64,000 nucleotides of DNA, taken from positions 620,001 to 684,000 of the forward strand of contig NZ_QUMQ01000001.1 in NCBI RefSeq assembly GCF_003387075.1, given 5' to 3'. A program made the position numbers and the translations under genes. The notes below the pieces were generated by a model. The model ran no database searches. It was not told the origin of the DNA and worked only from the letters and a program-made list of their open reading frames with translations. The DNA is from Asanoa ferruginea (GTDB lineage: Bacteria; Actinomycetota; Actinomycetes; Mycobacteriales; Micromonosporaceae). Positions 36,061 to 44,708 of this stretch are shown here, piece after piece; the first letter of the stretch is position 1; every line of letters starts with the position of its first letter.

Positions 36061-37173
36061 ATGAACCGTCGGACCCTGCTCGGAGGCGCCGCCGGGCTGG
36101 CCGCCCTCGGCACCCTGCCGGCCACGCCCGCCGCCGCCAAGACCAGAACCCCAACGCCGCCCGTGGTGCGCTCCGCAATCCCCAACACCAAGCTCAACAA
36201 CCTTTTCACCGCGTACGCCAACACCGGTGTCGGCTGGACCGGCGCGGACAGCACGTACTCCGCGAAGCTCTCTGGTGGTCGGGAGATCTGGATCTTCTCG
36301 GACACGTTCCTTGGCCCGGTCAACCCCGACGGCGGCCGGCCGCTGACCGCGCCGTTCATCAACAACTCGGTCATCGTGCAGCGTGGCAACAAGCTGTCGA
36401 CCGTCACGGGCACCGTCGACGGCGAGCCGGCGGCCATCTTCCGGCCGCAGACCGAGGGCAACTGGTATTGGATGGGCCCGAACCTGGTCACCGGCAACGT
36501 CTGGCAGCAGGTCGTCAACGAGTACGAGAAGACCGGCCCCGGCGGCTTCGACCTGGCCTACGTGAACACCGCGCTGGCCCGCGTCGACACCGACCGGCTC
36601 GACCGGCCGGTGAGCTACCACCCGCTCCCCTCGCTGCCGCCGACCATCAGCTGGGCCGCCTGGCTGCAACGGATCGGCGCATTCACCTATGTGTACGGTG
36701 TCGAGGACCTCAGCGCCGAGAAGCACCTGCACGTGGCCCGGGTGCGCGGCACCGACCTGCGCGGCGCCTGGCAGTTCTGGAGCGGCGACGGTTGGTCGGC
36801 CGACCCGACCGCCTCGCAGCGGGTGCTCACCGGCGTGGCCAACGAATACAGCGTGACACCGTGGCGCGGCCGCTATCTGCTGGTCACCCACGACACCACC
36901 GAGCTGTTCAGCGCGAAGATCGTCGCCTACGTGTCGGACCAGCCGACCGGGCCGTTCACCGGCAAGACGGTCATCTACACAACCCCGGAGACGGGGCCGA
37001 ACGGCAGCTACGGCAACCCGAACATCATCACCTACAACTCGCACCTGCACCCCGAGCACAGCACCGACCGCAAGCTGCTGCTCACCTACAACGTGAACAC
37101 GCTGGCCAACGACGACCACTACAAGGACGCGAGCATCTACCGGCCGCGCTTCGTCGACGTGGAGCTGTCGTGA
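36061..37173 (+). CDS. Tat-exported beta-propeller-like protein of unknown function
   Basis: ATG 36061 is preferred to 36049 because GGAGGAAAG directly precedes it. The N-terminus MNRRTLLGGAAGLAALG with AAA cleavage site looks like a twin-arginine signal. The 370-residue mature protein has repeated WIFSDTFLGPV and YVYGVEDLS-type strands suggestive of a five-bladed propeller (DUF5005-like or GH43/GH32-like). It may be an extracytoplasmic glycosidase or sugar-binding protein supplying the transporter. Its stop overlaps the next gene (GTGA). Confidence 0.75.
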   Translation: MNRRTLLGGAAGLAALGTLPATPAAAKTRTPTPPVVRSAIPNTKLNNLFTAYANTGVGWTGADSTYSAKLSGGREIWIFSDTFLGPVNPDGGRPLTAPFINNSVIVQRGNKLSTVTGTVDGEPAAIFRPQTEGNWYWMGPNLVTGNVWQQVVNEYEKTGPGGFDLAYVNTALARVDTDRLDRPVSYHPLPSLPPTISWAAWLQRIGAFTYVYGVEDLSAEKHLHVARVRGTDLRGAWQFWSGDGWSADPTASQRVLTGVANEYSVTPWRGRYLLVTHDTTELFSAKIVAYVSDQPTGPFTGKTVIYTTPETGPNGSYGNPNIITYNSHLHPEHSTDRKLLLTYNVNTLANDDHYKDASIYRPRFVDVELS

Positions 37174-37991
37174 GGCTGCACCCCGACGCGCCCGAGCCCT
37201 ACACGCTCTTCGACGGGCTGCTCAGCAAGCCGCGGCTCGACCACGCCGAGTGCGTCGTGGTGGCACCCGACGGCGCGCTGTGGTGCGGCGGGGAGGGCGG
37301 GCAGATCTACCGGATCGACGGTGACCGGATCGAGGAGGTGGCCTCGACGGGGGGCTTCCTGCTCGGTCTGGCGCTGGGCCCGGACGCGCTCTACGCGTGC
37401 GACCTGGCGCTGCCCGGCCTCTGGCGGCTCGACCTGGCGACCGGGACGCTGGCCCGGTTCGGCGCCGACATTCCCGGCCACCCGCTGGTCAACCCCAACT
37501 ATCCGGTGCTGATGCCGGACGGCGGCCTGCTGGTGTCGGACAGCGGCCGGGCCGGCGAGCCGCGGGTGGGCCTGCTGCGCTACGACCCGGACGGGCGGGG
37601 CGAGGTGTGGCTCGACGAGCCGCTCAACTTCGCCAACGGGCTCGCGTGGAGCCCCGACCACCGCACGCTCTACGTCGCCGAGTCGTGGGGCTATCGGGTG
37701 GCGGCGATCGACGTCGGCGCCGACGGCCGCCCGGCCGGACCGGCCCGCACCTACGCGGAAACGCCGGGGTTCATTGTGGACGGTCTGGCGGTCGACGCGG
37801 ACGGCACGCTCTTTGTCGGCGCGTACGAGCCGAGCGCGGTGCTCCGGATCCCGGCGCCCGGTCGGGTCGAGGTGTTCGCACACGACGAGACCGCGCACCT
37901 GCTGTGCCACCCGACCAATCTGGCGTTCCGCGGCCGGGAACTCGTGGTGGCCAACCTGGGCCGCTGGCACCTGACCGGGTTCAAGCTCTAG
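37170..37991 (+). CDS. SMP-30/gluconolactonase family protein
   Basis: A 273-residue six-bladed propeller of the SMP-30/gluconolactonase/LRE family: HAECVVVAPDGALWCGG with the metal-binding Glu, NFANGLAWSPD with the Asn, and VDGLAVDADGTLFVG with the Asp. It should hydrolyse an aldonolactone, the step after the SDR. It is the last gene of the rightward operon and its TAG is shared with the convergent HPr gene through a CTAG tetranucleotide. Confidence 0.88.
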   Translation: MRLHPDAPEPYTLFDGLLSKPRLDHAECVVVAPDGALWCGGEGGQIYRIDGDRIEEVASTGGFLLGLALGPDALYACDLALPGLWRLDLATGTLARFGADIPGHPLVNPNYPVLMPDGGLLVSDSGRAGEPRVGLLRYDPDGRGEVWLDEPLNFANGLAWSPDHRTLYVAESWGYRVAAIDVGADGRPAGPARTYAETPGFIVDGLAVDADGTLFVGAYEPSAVLRIPAPGRVEVFAHDETAHLLCHPTNLAFRGRELVVANLGRWHLTGFKL

Positions 37992-38284
37992 GCGTTAGCC
38001 GCTTCTTCGCTGGTCAGGATCTCGGCGACCGCGTCGGCCACGGCCGGCGCGTCGGGCCCGGTGACCGTCACCGCCACCTCGGTGCCGGTCACCGCGCCCA
38101 TCGCCATCACGGCGAGCACGCTGCGGGCGTTGGCCTTCTTCTCGCCCGCGACCAACTCGATGGTGTTCTCCTTGTGCTGCCCGGCGAGCTTGGCCAACTG
38201 GCCCGCGGGCCGGGCATGCAGCGGCTTGGGCAGCCGCACCGAGCGCTCCGCGAGAGCGTCGTTGTCCTCAGAACTTGGTGGCAT
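37988..38284 (-). CDS. HPr-type phosphocarrier protein
   Basis: The 98-residue protein has the HPr active site PLHARPAG (His23) and a conserved Ser55 in NARSVLAVMAMG. A strong GAGGAGG seven bases upstream sets the start at ATG 38284, inside the DhaM gene (17-base overlap). It should carry phosphate from enzyme I encoded just upstream to DhaM. Presence of HPr, enzyme I and DhaM in one operon means the kinase has its own relay. Confidence 0.9.
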   Translation of the reverse strand: MPPSSEDNDALAERSVRLPKPLHARPAGQLAKLAGQHKENTIELVAGEKKANARSVLAVMAMGAVTGTEVAVTVTGPDAPAVADAVAEILTSEEAANA

Positions 38285-38669
38285 CGCGCGCCTCCTCGGC
38301 GGCCTGGGCGACCGCGTCCAGGTCGGCCCCGCTGCCGGCGGCGACGGCGGCGGCCACCGCGCCCTCCACGAACGGCGCGTCGACCAACCGGGCGGTGGTC
38401 TCACCGGCCAGGTCGGCCAGCACGGCCCGGGCGCTCAGCACCGCGCTGCCCAGGTCGGGGATCAGCAGCACGCCCGAACCGGCGTCGGCGTCTTCGATCG
38501 CCGCCTCGATCCGGTCGGTGCTGGTGCCCAGCCCACCGTCTTCGATGCCGCCGGCCGGCACCACCGTCGCGCCGCCGGCGATCTGCTGCGCCAACTCGGC
38601 CGCGCCCTCGGCGAGTGCGGCGCTGTGCGAGATCAGCACGATGCCCACGAGTCCCAGGCCTTCGGTCAC
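38268..38669 (-). CDS. dhaM: PTS-dependent dihydroxyacetone kinase, phosphotransfer subunit
   Basis: A 133-residue EIIA-mannose-fold protein with the phosphorylatable His15 in LISHSAALAEG. Unlike E. coli DhaM it consists of this domain alone; HPr and enzyme I are separate genes on either side. It rephosphorylates ADP bound to DhaL. GTG 38669 overlaps the enzyme I stop (GTGA). Confidence 0.92.
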   Translation of the reverse strand: MTEGLGLVGIVLISHSAALAEGAAELAQQIAGGATVVPAGGIEDGGLGTSTDRIEAAIEDADAGSGVLLIPDLGSAVLSARAVLADLAGETTARLVDAPFVEGAVAAAVAAGSGADLDAVAQAAEEARDATKF

Positions 38670-40324
38670 GGTACGGCCACCTCGATCCGCTCGTTCACCA
38701 ACTGCGCGACTTCCCCGGCATCGGCCAGGCGCAGCGCGTCGTCATACAGCGTGCGGCACTGCCCGGTGTCGAGGCGGCGCATCCGCCAGCGGGTCTCGTC
38801 GACCCGCGCCACCGCGACGCTGACCGAGCGCACGCCGGCGCCGATCAGCAAGGGCAGCGTGGTCGGGTGCGAACCCGCGTCACCGCACACGGTCAGCGAC
38901 AGGCCGGCCCGGTCGGCGGCCGCGGCCACCCGGCCGATCATCTCCAGCACCCGGGGGTGCGCGGCCAACTCGGTGCGCGCCCGCGGGTCGACCCGGCTCA
39001 GGTCCAGCACCTCGGCCGTCAGGTCGTTGCTGCCGATCGAGAAGAAGTCGACGGCCTGGCCGAGCGCGTCGACGATGTCGACCGCGGCCACCGTCTCGAC
39101 CATCGCGCCGACCGGCGGGACCGGCAGGTCGAGGTCGGCCGCCGCCGCCTGTGCCGCGGCCCGCACCGGCGCCATCTCCCCGGCGCTGGTGACCATCGGC
39201 ACCATGATCCGCAGGTCGACGTCGCGGCCGGTGGCGAGCATGGCCCGGACCTGCGCGTTGAGCGCGTCGGGATTGCCGAGCAGCGCCGGCAGGCCGGCCG
39301 GCTCACCGGCCAGGAACGGCGGGATCTTGTCGTTGGCGAAGTCGAGCAGCCGGGCGGTCACCTGTGTCCCGCTCGCCTCGGCGAGCAGTGGCGCCAGCGC
39401 CCTCCGGTGCTCGGCCTCGTCCGGCCAGCGGTCGGCGGCCATGAACGGAATCTCGGTGCGCACCAGGCCGACCCCGACCGCGCCGCTGTCGAGGCCGAGC
39501 CGAACCTCCACATCGGACGCGACGTTGCAGTAGAGGCCGAACGCCACGCCGTCGGCGGTGACGTGCGGCAGGCCGCGCTCGGCGGCGAGCAGCGCGCGGC
39601 GCTCGACCGCGCGGGCCGACGCCGCCTCGGTGCGGTCGACCTCGGCGGCCGACGGCTCGGCCACCACCGCGCCGGCGTCGGCGTCGACCAGCAGGTCGGT
39701 CGCGTCGGGCAGGTCGAGCACTTCGGCGTCGACGCCCATCACCAGCGGGAGGCCGACCGAGCGGGCCACGATCGCCGCGTGCGAGTTGGCACCGCCACGC
39801 ACCGCGACCGCGCCGACCAGGCCCTCGCCGAGGTGCTCGATCAGGTCGGCCGGGCCGAGTTCGCCGGCCACCAGCACGAACCGGTCACCGGCCGGGCCAC
39901 CGCGGCCACCAGCCAGCCGTTCCAGCACCCGGCGGCCGACCTGGCGCACGTCGGCGGCGCGCTCGCGCAGGGCGTCGTCCGGAAGGGAGTCGAGAATGAC
40001 GGCGTACGCCTCGACCGCGTCGCGCACCGCCGGCAGCGGTGGGTCGGTCTCCGCGGCCTGCTTCGCCGAGTCGAGCAGATCGGGGTCGGCGGCGATCAGC
40101 GCGCCGACCGCCACGATGTCGGCCGCGGCGGTGCGGCCCTGTGCGCGTACCCGCTCGGCGACCTGTTCGAGGTCGGCGGCGACGGCCGCGAACGCCGCCT
40201 CCACCTCGGCCGGGCCGATGTCGACGGCGCCGGCCGGCAGCGGCCGGTCGGCCCGCCACGAACCGGCGACGGCGGTTCCCGGCGCGACGCCCTGGCCGGA
40301 CCACCGGTGGGCGACCGCGGTCAC
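38666..40324 (-). CDS. ptsI: PEP-protein phosphotransferase (PTS enzyme I)
   Basis: The 552-residue protein is a full enzyme I: N-terminal HPr-binding helices, swivelling domain with the phospho-His182 in GGANSHAAIVA, and PEP-binding barrel with FLAGEP..., SIGSNDLTAE and VCGDAGSHP (catalytic Cys). It takes phosphate from PEP to HPr. Its place between dhaL and dhaM suggests a dedicated rather than general PTS copy. GTG start overlaps the DhaL stop. Confidence 0.93.
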   Translation of the reverse strand: MTAVAHRWSGQGVAPGTAVAGSWRADRPLPAGAVDIGPAEVEAAFAAVAADLEQVAERVRAQGRTAAADIVAVGALIAADPDLLDSAKQAAETDPPLPAVRDAVEAYAVILDSLPDDALRERAADVRQVGRRVLERLAGGRGGPAGDRFVLVAGELGPADLIEHLGEGLVGAVAVRGGANSHAAIVARSVGLPLVMGVDAEVLDLPDATDLLVDADAGAVVAEPSAAEVDRTEAASARAVERRALLAAERGLPHVTADGVAFGLYCNVASDVEVRLGLDSGAVGVGLVRTEIPFMAADRWPDEAEHRRALAPLLAEASGTQVTARLLDFANDKIPPFLAGEPAGLPALLGNPDALNAQVRAMLATGRDVDLRIMVPMVTSAGEMAPVRAAAQAAAADLDLPVPPVGAMVETVAAVDIVDALGQAVDFFSIGSNDLTAEVLDLSRVDPRARTELAAHPRVLEMIGRVAAAADRAGLSLTVCGDAGSHPTTLPLLIGAGVRSVSVAVARVDETRWRMRRLDTGQCRTLYDDALRLADAGEVAQLVNERIEVAVP

Positions 40325-40956
40325 GAGGCCTCGCCAGCGGCCACGGTGGCCAGCGCATTCAGGATCAACGCGGTCGACGTGGCGCCCGGGTCCTCGTGAC
40401 CGATGCTCCGCTCGCCGAGATAGCTCGCCCGGCCCTTGCGGGCCAGCATCGGACCCGTCTCGTGTCGACCGCGATCCGCCGCTTCCGCGGCCGCGCGGGT
40501 GGCCGCCGCCAGGTCGCCGCCCTTCTCCACGGCGACCTGGTAGGCGGTGACGGCCGGGCCGAGCGCGTCGAGAATCGTCTTGTCGCCCTCGCGCGCGGCG
40601 CCGAGTTGCTGGATCCCGTTGAAGGCGGCCTCCAGCGCGCCGCCGAGCCGGGCGGCGTCGACGTCGGTGACGTCGCCCAGCGACTTGCCGGCCTGGCGGA
40701 ACGCGGTCCCGTAGAGCGGGCCCGACGCCCCGCCGGTCTTGCTGATCAACCCCCGGCCGACCGTCGTCAGCACGGTGCCCGGGGTGTTGGCCTCCGCGTC
40801 GTCGAGCATCTCGACGGCGGCCTGGAAACCGCGGCGCAGGTTGATGCCGTGGTCACCATCGCCGATCGCCGCGTCGAGTTCGGTCAGCTCACCGGCCTGC
40901 TCCGTGATCAGCCGGCTGGACTCGCGCACCCACGCGCGAAAGTCGCCGGTGTCCAT
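40321..40956 (-). CDS. dhaL: Dihydroxyacetone kinase, ADP-binding subunit
   Basis: The 211-residue protein has the DhaL Mg-ADP site DAAIGDGDHGINLRRG and GGASGPLYGTAF. In PTS-dependent enzymes ADP is a bound cofactor recharged by DhaM. ATG 40956 overlaps the DhaK stop by one base. Confidence 0.93.
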   Translation of the reverse strand: MDTGDFRAWVRESSRLITEQAGELTELDAAIGDGDHGINLRRGFQAAVEMLDDAEANTPGTVLTTVGRGLISKTGGASGPLYGTAFRQAGKSLGDVTDVDAARLGGALEAAFNGIQQLGAAREGDKTILDALGPAVTAYQVAVEKGGDLAAATRAAAEAADRGRHETGPMLARKGRASYLGERSIGHEDPGATSTALILNALATVAAGEAS

Positions 40957-41942
40957 CAACGACCCCACCGCAGAGCCGGCGTCTGCACCGGGAAGTCCCA
41001 CAGCTCGGTGAGGTCCGGGGTCATCCGGGCCACGGTGATCGAGCAGCCGGCCATCTCCAGGCTGGTGATGTAGTTGCCGACCAGGTTGCGGGTGATGGTG
41101 GCGCCGTGCCCCTCCAGCCACTCGGCGACGGCGGCGTAGACGACGTACAGCTCGATCAACGGGGTGCCGCCCAGGCCGTTGACCATCACCATGACGTCGC
41201 CGGAGAGCGGCATGTCGGCGTGGATCGCATCCAGCGCGAAGCCGGCGATCTCGCGGGCGGTGGTGATCGGGCCACGCTGGCGGCCGGGCTCGCCGTGGAT
41301 GCCGACACCCAGCTCGATCTCGGTGTCGCCGAGCTCGAAGCCGGGCTTGCCGGTGGCCGGGATGACGTTGGCGCTCAGCGCCACGCCGAACGACCGGGAG
41401 CGCTCGTTGACCTCGCGGCCGACCGCCGCGGCGGCGGCAAGGTCGGCGCCGCGCTCGGCGGCCGCTCCGACGATCTTCTCGACGAAGACCGTGCCGCCGG
41501 TGCCCCGCCGGCCGGCGGTGTAGGTGCTGTTCTCCACCGCGACGTCGTCGTTGACCAGGACGGTCTCGACCGGTGTGCCGTCGTCGCCGGCCAGCTCGGC
41601 GGCCATCTGGAAGTTGAGCACGTCGCCGGTGTAGTTCTTGACGATGTGCAGCACGCCGTTGCCACCGTCGACCGCGTTGGTGGCGGCCAGCAACTGGTCG
41701 GGCACCGGTGAGGTGAAGATCTCGCCCGGGCAGGCGGCGTCGAGCATGCCGTAGCCGACGAAGCCGCCGTGCAGCGGTTCGTGGCCCGAGCCGCCGCCGG
41801 AGACCAGCCCGACTTTGCCCGCCGTCGGTCCGCGGGAGATATACCGGTCCTCGAGGTTGACCGTCAGGTCCGGGTACGCGGCCGCGAACCCGATGAGCGC
41901 GTCGGTGAGCACGCCGTCGGGCGCGTTGATCAGCTTCTTCAC
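40956..41942 (-). CDS. dhaK: Dihydroxyacetone kinase, substrate-binding subunit
   Basis: A 328-residue DhaK with the substrate loop GGGSGHEPLHGG (about 49-60) and the His216 in GIHGEPG that binds dihydroxyacetone covalently as a hemiaminal. With DhaL, DhaM, HPr and enzyme I it converts dihydroxyacetone to DHAP at the cost of PEP. Erythrulose, a known substrate of some DAK-family kinases, is an alternative. Confidence 0.94.
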   Translation of the reverse strand: MKKLINAPDGVLTDALIGFAAAYPDLTVNLEDRYISRGPTAGKVGLVSGGGSGHEPLHGGFVGYGMLDAACPGEIFTSPVPDQLLAATNAVDGGNGVLHIVKNYTGDVLNFQMAAELAGDDGTPVETVLVNDDVAVENSTYTAGRRGTGGTVFVEKIVGAAAERGADLAAAAAVGREVNERSRSFGVALSANVIPATGKPGFELGDTEIELGVGIHGEPGRQRGPITTAREIAGFALDAIHADMPLSGDVMVMVNGLGGTPLIELYVVYAAVAEWLEGHGATITRNLVGNYITSLEMAGCSITVARMTPDLTELWDFPVQTPALRWGR

Positions 41943-42008
41943 GACTCTGACTCCTTATCCGGCTGTGCCGCGAGTGCCCGGTGAGCGAGGCGGAAGAACG
42001 AGGATCAG

Positions 42009-42058
42009 GCCCCGCGAAAGGCGGGCACGTGGCCAAGCAGCGCGTGCGCGAAGGCCAC
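42009..42058. other. Hairpins in the 143-base lacI-dhaK spacer
   Basis: CCCGC-GAAAG-GCGGG (42011-42025) and GTGGCC...GGCCAC (42029-42034 with 42053-42058) are inverted repeats between the regulator and dhaK. They could be attenuator-like, or a secondary control site for dhaK; no clear copy of the LacI palindrome is present. Confidence 0.35.
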
Positions 42059-42085
42059 CCCTGCCAAGATTCAGCTTAGCTGTCG

Positions 42086-43156
42086 TTAAGTGAGCGGGAT
42101 CCGGCTTCGCGGAATCGCTGGCCCGGTGGATTCACGGGTTACCAGGGTTGGTGCGATGAGCTGCTTGCGGGGTTCGGCGTCCGGGCTCTCGATCTGCTCC
42201 AGCAGCAGGTCGACCGCGGTGCTGCCGACCTCCTGGGCGGGCAGCCGCACGGTGGTCAGCGAGGGCGACAGGAACTCGGAGAACGGGTAGTCGCCGAACC
42301 CGATCACCATCATGTCGCCGGGCACCTTGAGGCCGTGCTCGTGCAGGGCCCGGTAGAGCCCGAGCGCGAAGTAGTCGTTGCCGACCACGACCGCGTCCGG
42401 CAGGGCGGGCCGGCGCAGCAGCCGGCGGGCGACCCGGTAGGCCTGCTCGGGCTGCCACGGCAGCGCCGCTTCCTCGTAGCGCCGGGTCGGCACCGAGATC
42501 ACGCTGCCCCGCGGCACCGGCAGGTCGGCTTCGGCCATCGCCCGGCGGAAGCCAGCGATCCGGTCTTCGATCGTGGTGATCGGCAGGTCTTCCTCGAGCA
42601 CCACGATCGAGCGCGCGCCGCGGGCGATCGCGTGCGCGGTGGCCTGATAGGCGCCGAGGGCGTTGTCGGTGCCGACGAACGGGTAGCCGAGATCGGGCAG
42701 GTCGCGGTTGATCAGCACGGTCGGCACGCCCACCCCGCCCAGGCGGCGCCACGGGTCGACCTTGCCCTGCACCGGCACGACGATCGCGCCGCTGACCGAC
42801 GAGCGCAGCAGCGACTCGGCCGCCCGCGCCTCGATCTCCTCGGACTCGTCGGTCACCGCCAGCAGCAGTGAGTAGCCGTGTGCCCGGGCGCGCAGCTCGA
42901 TGCCGGAGATGAGCTGCGCGTAGAAGGGGTTGGACGGGTTGGTGATGACCAGCCCGAAGGTCATCGCCGAGCCGAGGACGAGCGAGCGGGCCAGCGTGTT
43001 GGGCACGTAGCCGACCCGTTCGGCCTCGGCGCGCACCAGCGCGCGGGTGCGCGCGCCGATGCCGTCCTTTCCGGACAGGGCACGGGAGACGGTGTTGACC
43101 GACAGGTCGAGCGTCGCCGCGATGTCGCGCAACGTGTGCCGGCGGCCCTCAACCAT
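42086..43156 (-). CDS. LacI-family transcriptional regulator
   Basis: A 356-residue LacI protein: HTH LRDIAATLDLSVNTVSRALS (about 9-28), hinge YVPNTLARSLV, and a periplasmic-binding-like effector domain. It lies between the two unknown genes and dhaK on the same strand. The TTAACGTTAA palindromes at 44521 and 44680 have the CG-centred symmetry of LacI operators, so it probably represses both divergent operons until a pathway sugar binds. Confidence 0.93.
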   Translation of the reverse strand: MVEGRRHTLRDIAATLDLSVNTVSRALSGKDGIGARTRALVRAEAERVGYVPNTLARSLVLGSAMTFGLVITNPSNPFYAQLISGIELRARAHGYSLLLAVTDESEEIEARAAESLLRSSVSGAIVVPVQGKVDPWRRLGGVGVPTVLINRDLPDLGYPFVGTDNALGAYQATAHAIARGARSIVVLEEDLPITTIEDRIAGFRRAMAEADLPVPRGSVISVPTRRYEEAALPWQPEQAYRVARRLLRRPALPDAVVVGNDYFALGLYRALHEHGLKVPGDMMVIGFGDYPFSEFLSPSLTTVRLPAQEVGSTAVDLLLEQIESPDAEPRKQLIAPTLVTRESTGPAIPRSRIPLT

Positions 43157-43184
43157 CCCGTGCCCTTTCCCTACCGGCGTTCGG

Positions 43185-43520
43185 TCAGCTCTTGGCGGTC
43201 AGATAGATACGCATTGTGGCCGACGGACGGTCGCCCGCCAACGTGCCACGCAACCGCAGCCACTGGCCGAAACCGGCGACCGGCCAGGTAACCAGACCGG
43301 CGCCGGTGACCAGATGCTCCTCGCCGTCGAGGTCGCACCAGGTCAGCCCGTCGGGCGAGATCTGGGTGACCATCCGGATGGCGAGGTCGTCGCCGGCGGT
43401 GGCCAGCGTGTGCACGAACCAGCGCGCCTCGCCGGCCCACGCCGCCTCGTAGGGCTCGGTGACGAAGTCACCGGTGAACGTCGTGTCCCGCTCGAGGACC
43501 GCTGTCAGTGCCTGCCGCAT
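43185..43520 (-). CDS. Small beta-rich protein of unknown function
   Basis: A 111-residue protein with Trp-rich alternating strands (AGEARWFVHTLAT, DGLTWCDLDG, GFGQWLRLRGTLAG). No family recognised; the pattern recalls small carbohydrate-binding sandwiches. It starts one base after the stop of the 320-residue gene and precedes the LacI gene, so it belongs to that operon and may act with the larger protein. Confidence 0.75.
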   Translation of the reverse strand: MRQALTAVLERDTTFTGDFVTEPYEAAWAGEARWFVHTLATAGDDLAIRMVTQISPDGLTWCDLDGEEHLVTGAGLVTWPVAGFGQWLRLRGTLAGDRPSATMRIYLTAKS

Positions 43521-43521
43521 G

Positions 43522-44484
43522 TCACCACTCCGTGGAGATGAGGACGGAATCCAGGAAGAGGAAGTTGCGGACGGTCGAGTGGGTCCGCACGGAGAAGTAG
43601 AAGTTGAGCAGGTTCTCCAGCGAGTCGTAGCGCTCCGCGTAGGGCGGCACCGGCAACCCCGACATGTCCATCAACCGGTCGTTGACCTGCAACTCGACAC
43701 TGCGGCGTTCGCGAGTGTCGATCAGCCAGCGCAGGTAGTGCCAGTTGACCTTCGTCGGCACCTCGTTGTAGCAGAGCTCCTGCGGCTCGCCGAACGGCTT
43801 CCAGTCGTCGGGGTTCGGCGCGGTGAAGTCGGCCGCGTAGCCCAGCTTGACCTTGCCCTCCAGGTGCTCGCGGGGCGTCGGCTCGGGCACCACCGGGTAG
43901 ACCCACTGGCGGGTGAGCTGGTTGTCCAGCGAGGTGTTCAGGTAGCGCGCCACCGTGTGGTAGCGCAGGCCGCCGTCGCCGCACAGGTCGGTCGCCACGG
44001 TGAAGCAGCCGAACTGCGCCTCCGACGGGTGCAGGTTGCCGTCCCAGGTGACGTCGCCGAACTGGTCGCTGCCGGAAGGGTCGACGGTCGCCTCGGCCTT
44101 GAAGGTGAAGTAGGCCTCGAGCTGCAACAACCCGCGGCCGCTCATGGTGAGCCGGCGGATCGCCGTCGCGGTGTGCCCTTCGTAGGGACGGGTGGCCAGC
44201 TTGAGCGCGTAGGTGCCGCTCATCGCGCCGTGCGTGCCGATGTCGAAGAACGTGCACGAGGACAGCTGCGGTGGCCGGAAGTCGCGCATGTGGTCGTCGA
44301 CCGTTGAAAGGTCGCCGCGACCGTTGTAGTTGCCGAGCAACTCGGTCCAGCCGTGCGTTCCGGAATTGAAGTCGTCGTGGGCGAGAATCCGCCGCAGCGG
44401 CGAGAACTTCGACAACCGGGGGTCGCTCGACCTGATCGCGTCGCGAAGTTCGGCGGCCGTGTCGGGCCGCTCCGATGTGGTCAT
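43522..44484 (-). CDS. Beta-rich protein of unknown function, divergent from the ABC operon
   Basis: ATG 44484 follows CAGGAG. The 320-residue protein has no signal peptide and many aromatic beta-strand segments (HDDFNSGTHGWTELLGNY, ALKLATRPYEGHTATAIRRL, LLQLEAYFTFK, VNWHYLRWLID, FYFSVRTHSTV), suggesting a concanavalin-like sandwich. From memory it may belong to a DUF6772-like group, with low confidence. First gene of the leftward operon, directly under the operator pair. Confidence 0.8.
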   Translation of the reverse strand: MTTSERPDTAAELRDAIRSSDPRLSKFSPLRRILAHDDFNSGTHGWTELLGNYNGRGDLSTVDDHMRDFRPPQLSSCTFFDIGTHGAMSGTYALKLATRPYEGHTATAIRRLTMSGRGLLQLEAYFTFKAEATVDPSGSDQFGDVTWDGNLHPSEAQFGCFTVATDLCGDGGLRYHTVARYLNTSLDNQLTRQWVYPVVPEPTPREHLEGKVKLGYAADFTAPNPDDWKPFGEPQELCYNEVPTKVNWHYLRWLIDTRERRSVELQVNDRLMDMSGLPVPPYAERYDSLENLLNFYFSVRTHSTVRNFLFLDSVLISTEW

Positions 44485-44520
44485 CCAGCGCTCCTGGAAA
44501 AGGTTGGTGTCGCGGACGGA

Positions 44521-44534
44521 CATTAACGTTAATG
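44521..44534. promoter_or_regulatory. LacI-type operator 1
   Basis: CATTAACGTTAATG is a perfect 14-base palindrome centred on CG, 37 bases upstream of the 320-residue gene. It shares TTAACGTTAA with the site at 44680; the centres are 157 bases apart, allowing a repression loop. Confidence 0.85.
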
Positions 44535-44679
44535 CGAGAGAGCCGTCAAGGGCTCGGCCGGGCCGTCGCCACGAGATCGGAAGATGTTTGCCCAGCTCAT
44601 GGCGGCAGTCCAGACCGGAGAGTTGCTCATGATGCTTGACGGGGGTGGACCGGCCACCTAGCATCGGCCAGCAGCTCCA

Positions 44680-44689
44680 TTAACGTTAA
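44680..44689. promoter_or_regulatory. LacI-type operator 2
   Basis: TTAACGTTAA (in context ATTAACGTTAAC) lies 19 bases upstream of the first permease start, where it would block the rightward promoter. Confidence 0.85.
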
Positions 44690-44708
44690 CGTAGCAATAG
44701 GACCGACC

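Noticed and set aside
37397-40399. 1,000-codon plus-strand frame across SMP-30 and the PTS genes
   Set aside because: Opposite to enzyme I, DhaM and HPr with clear active sites; no recognisable domain.
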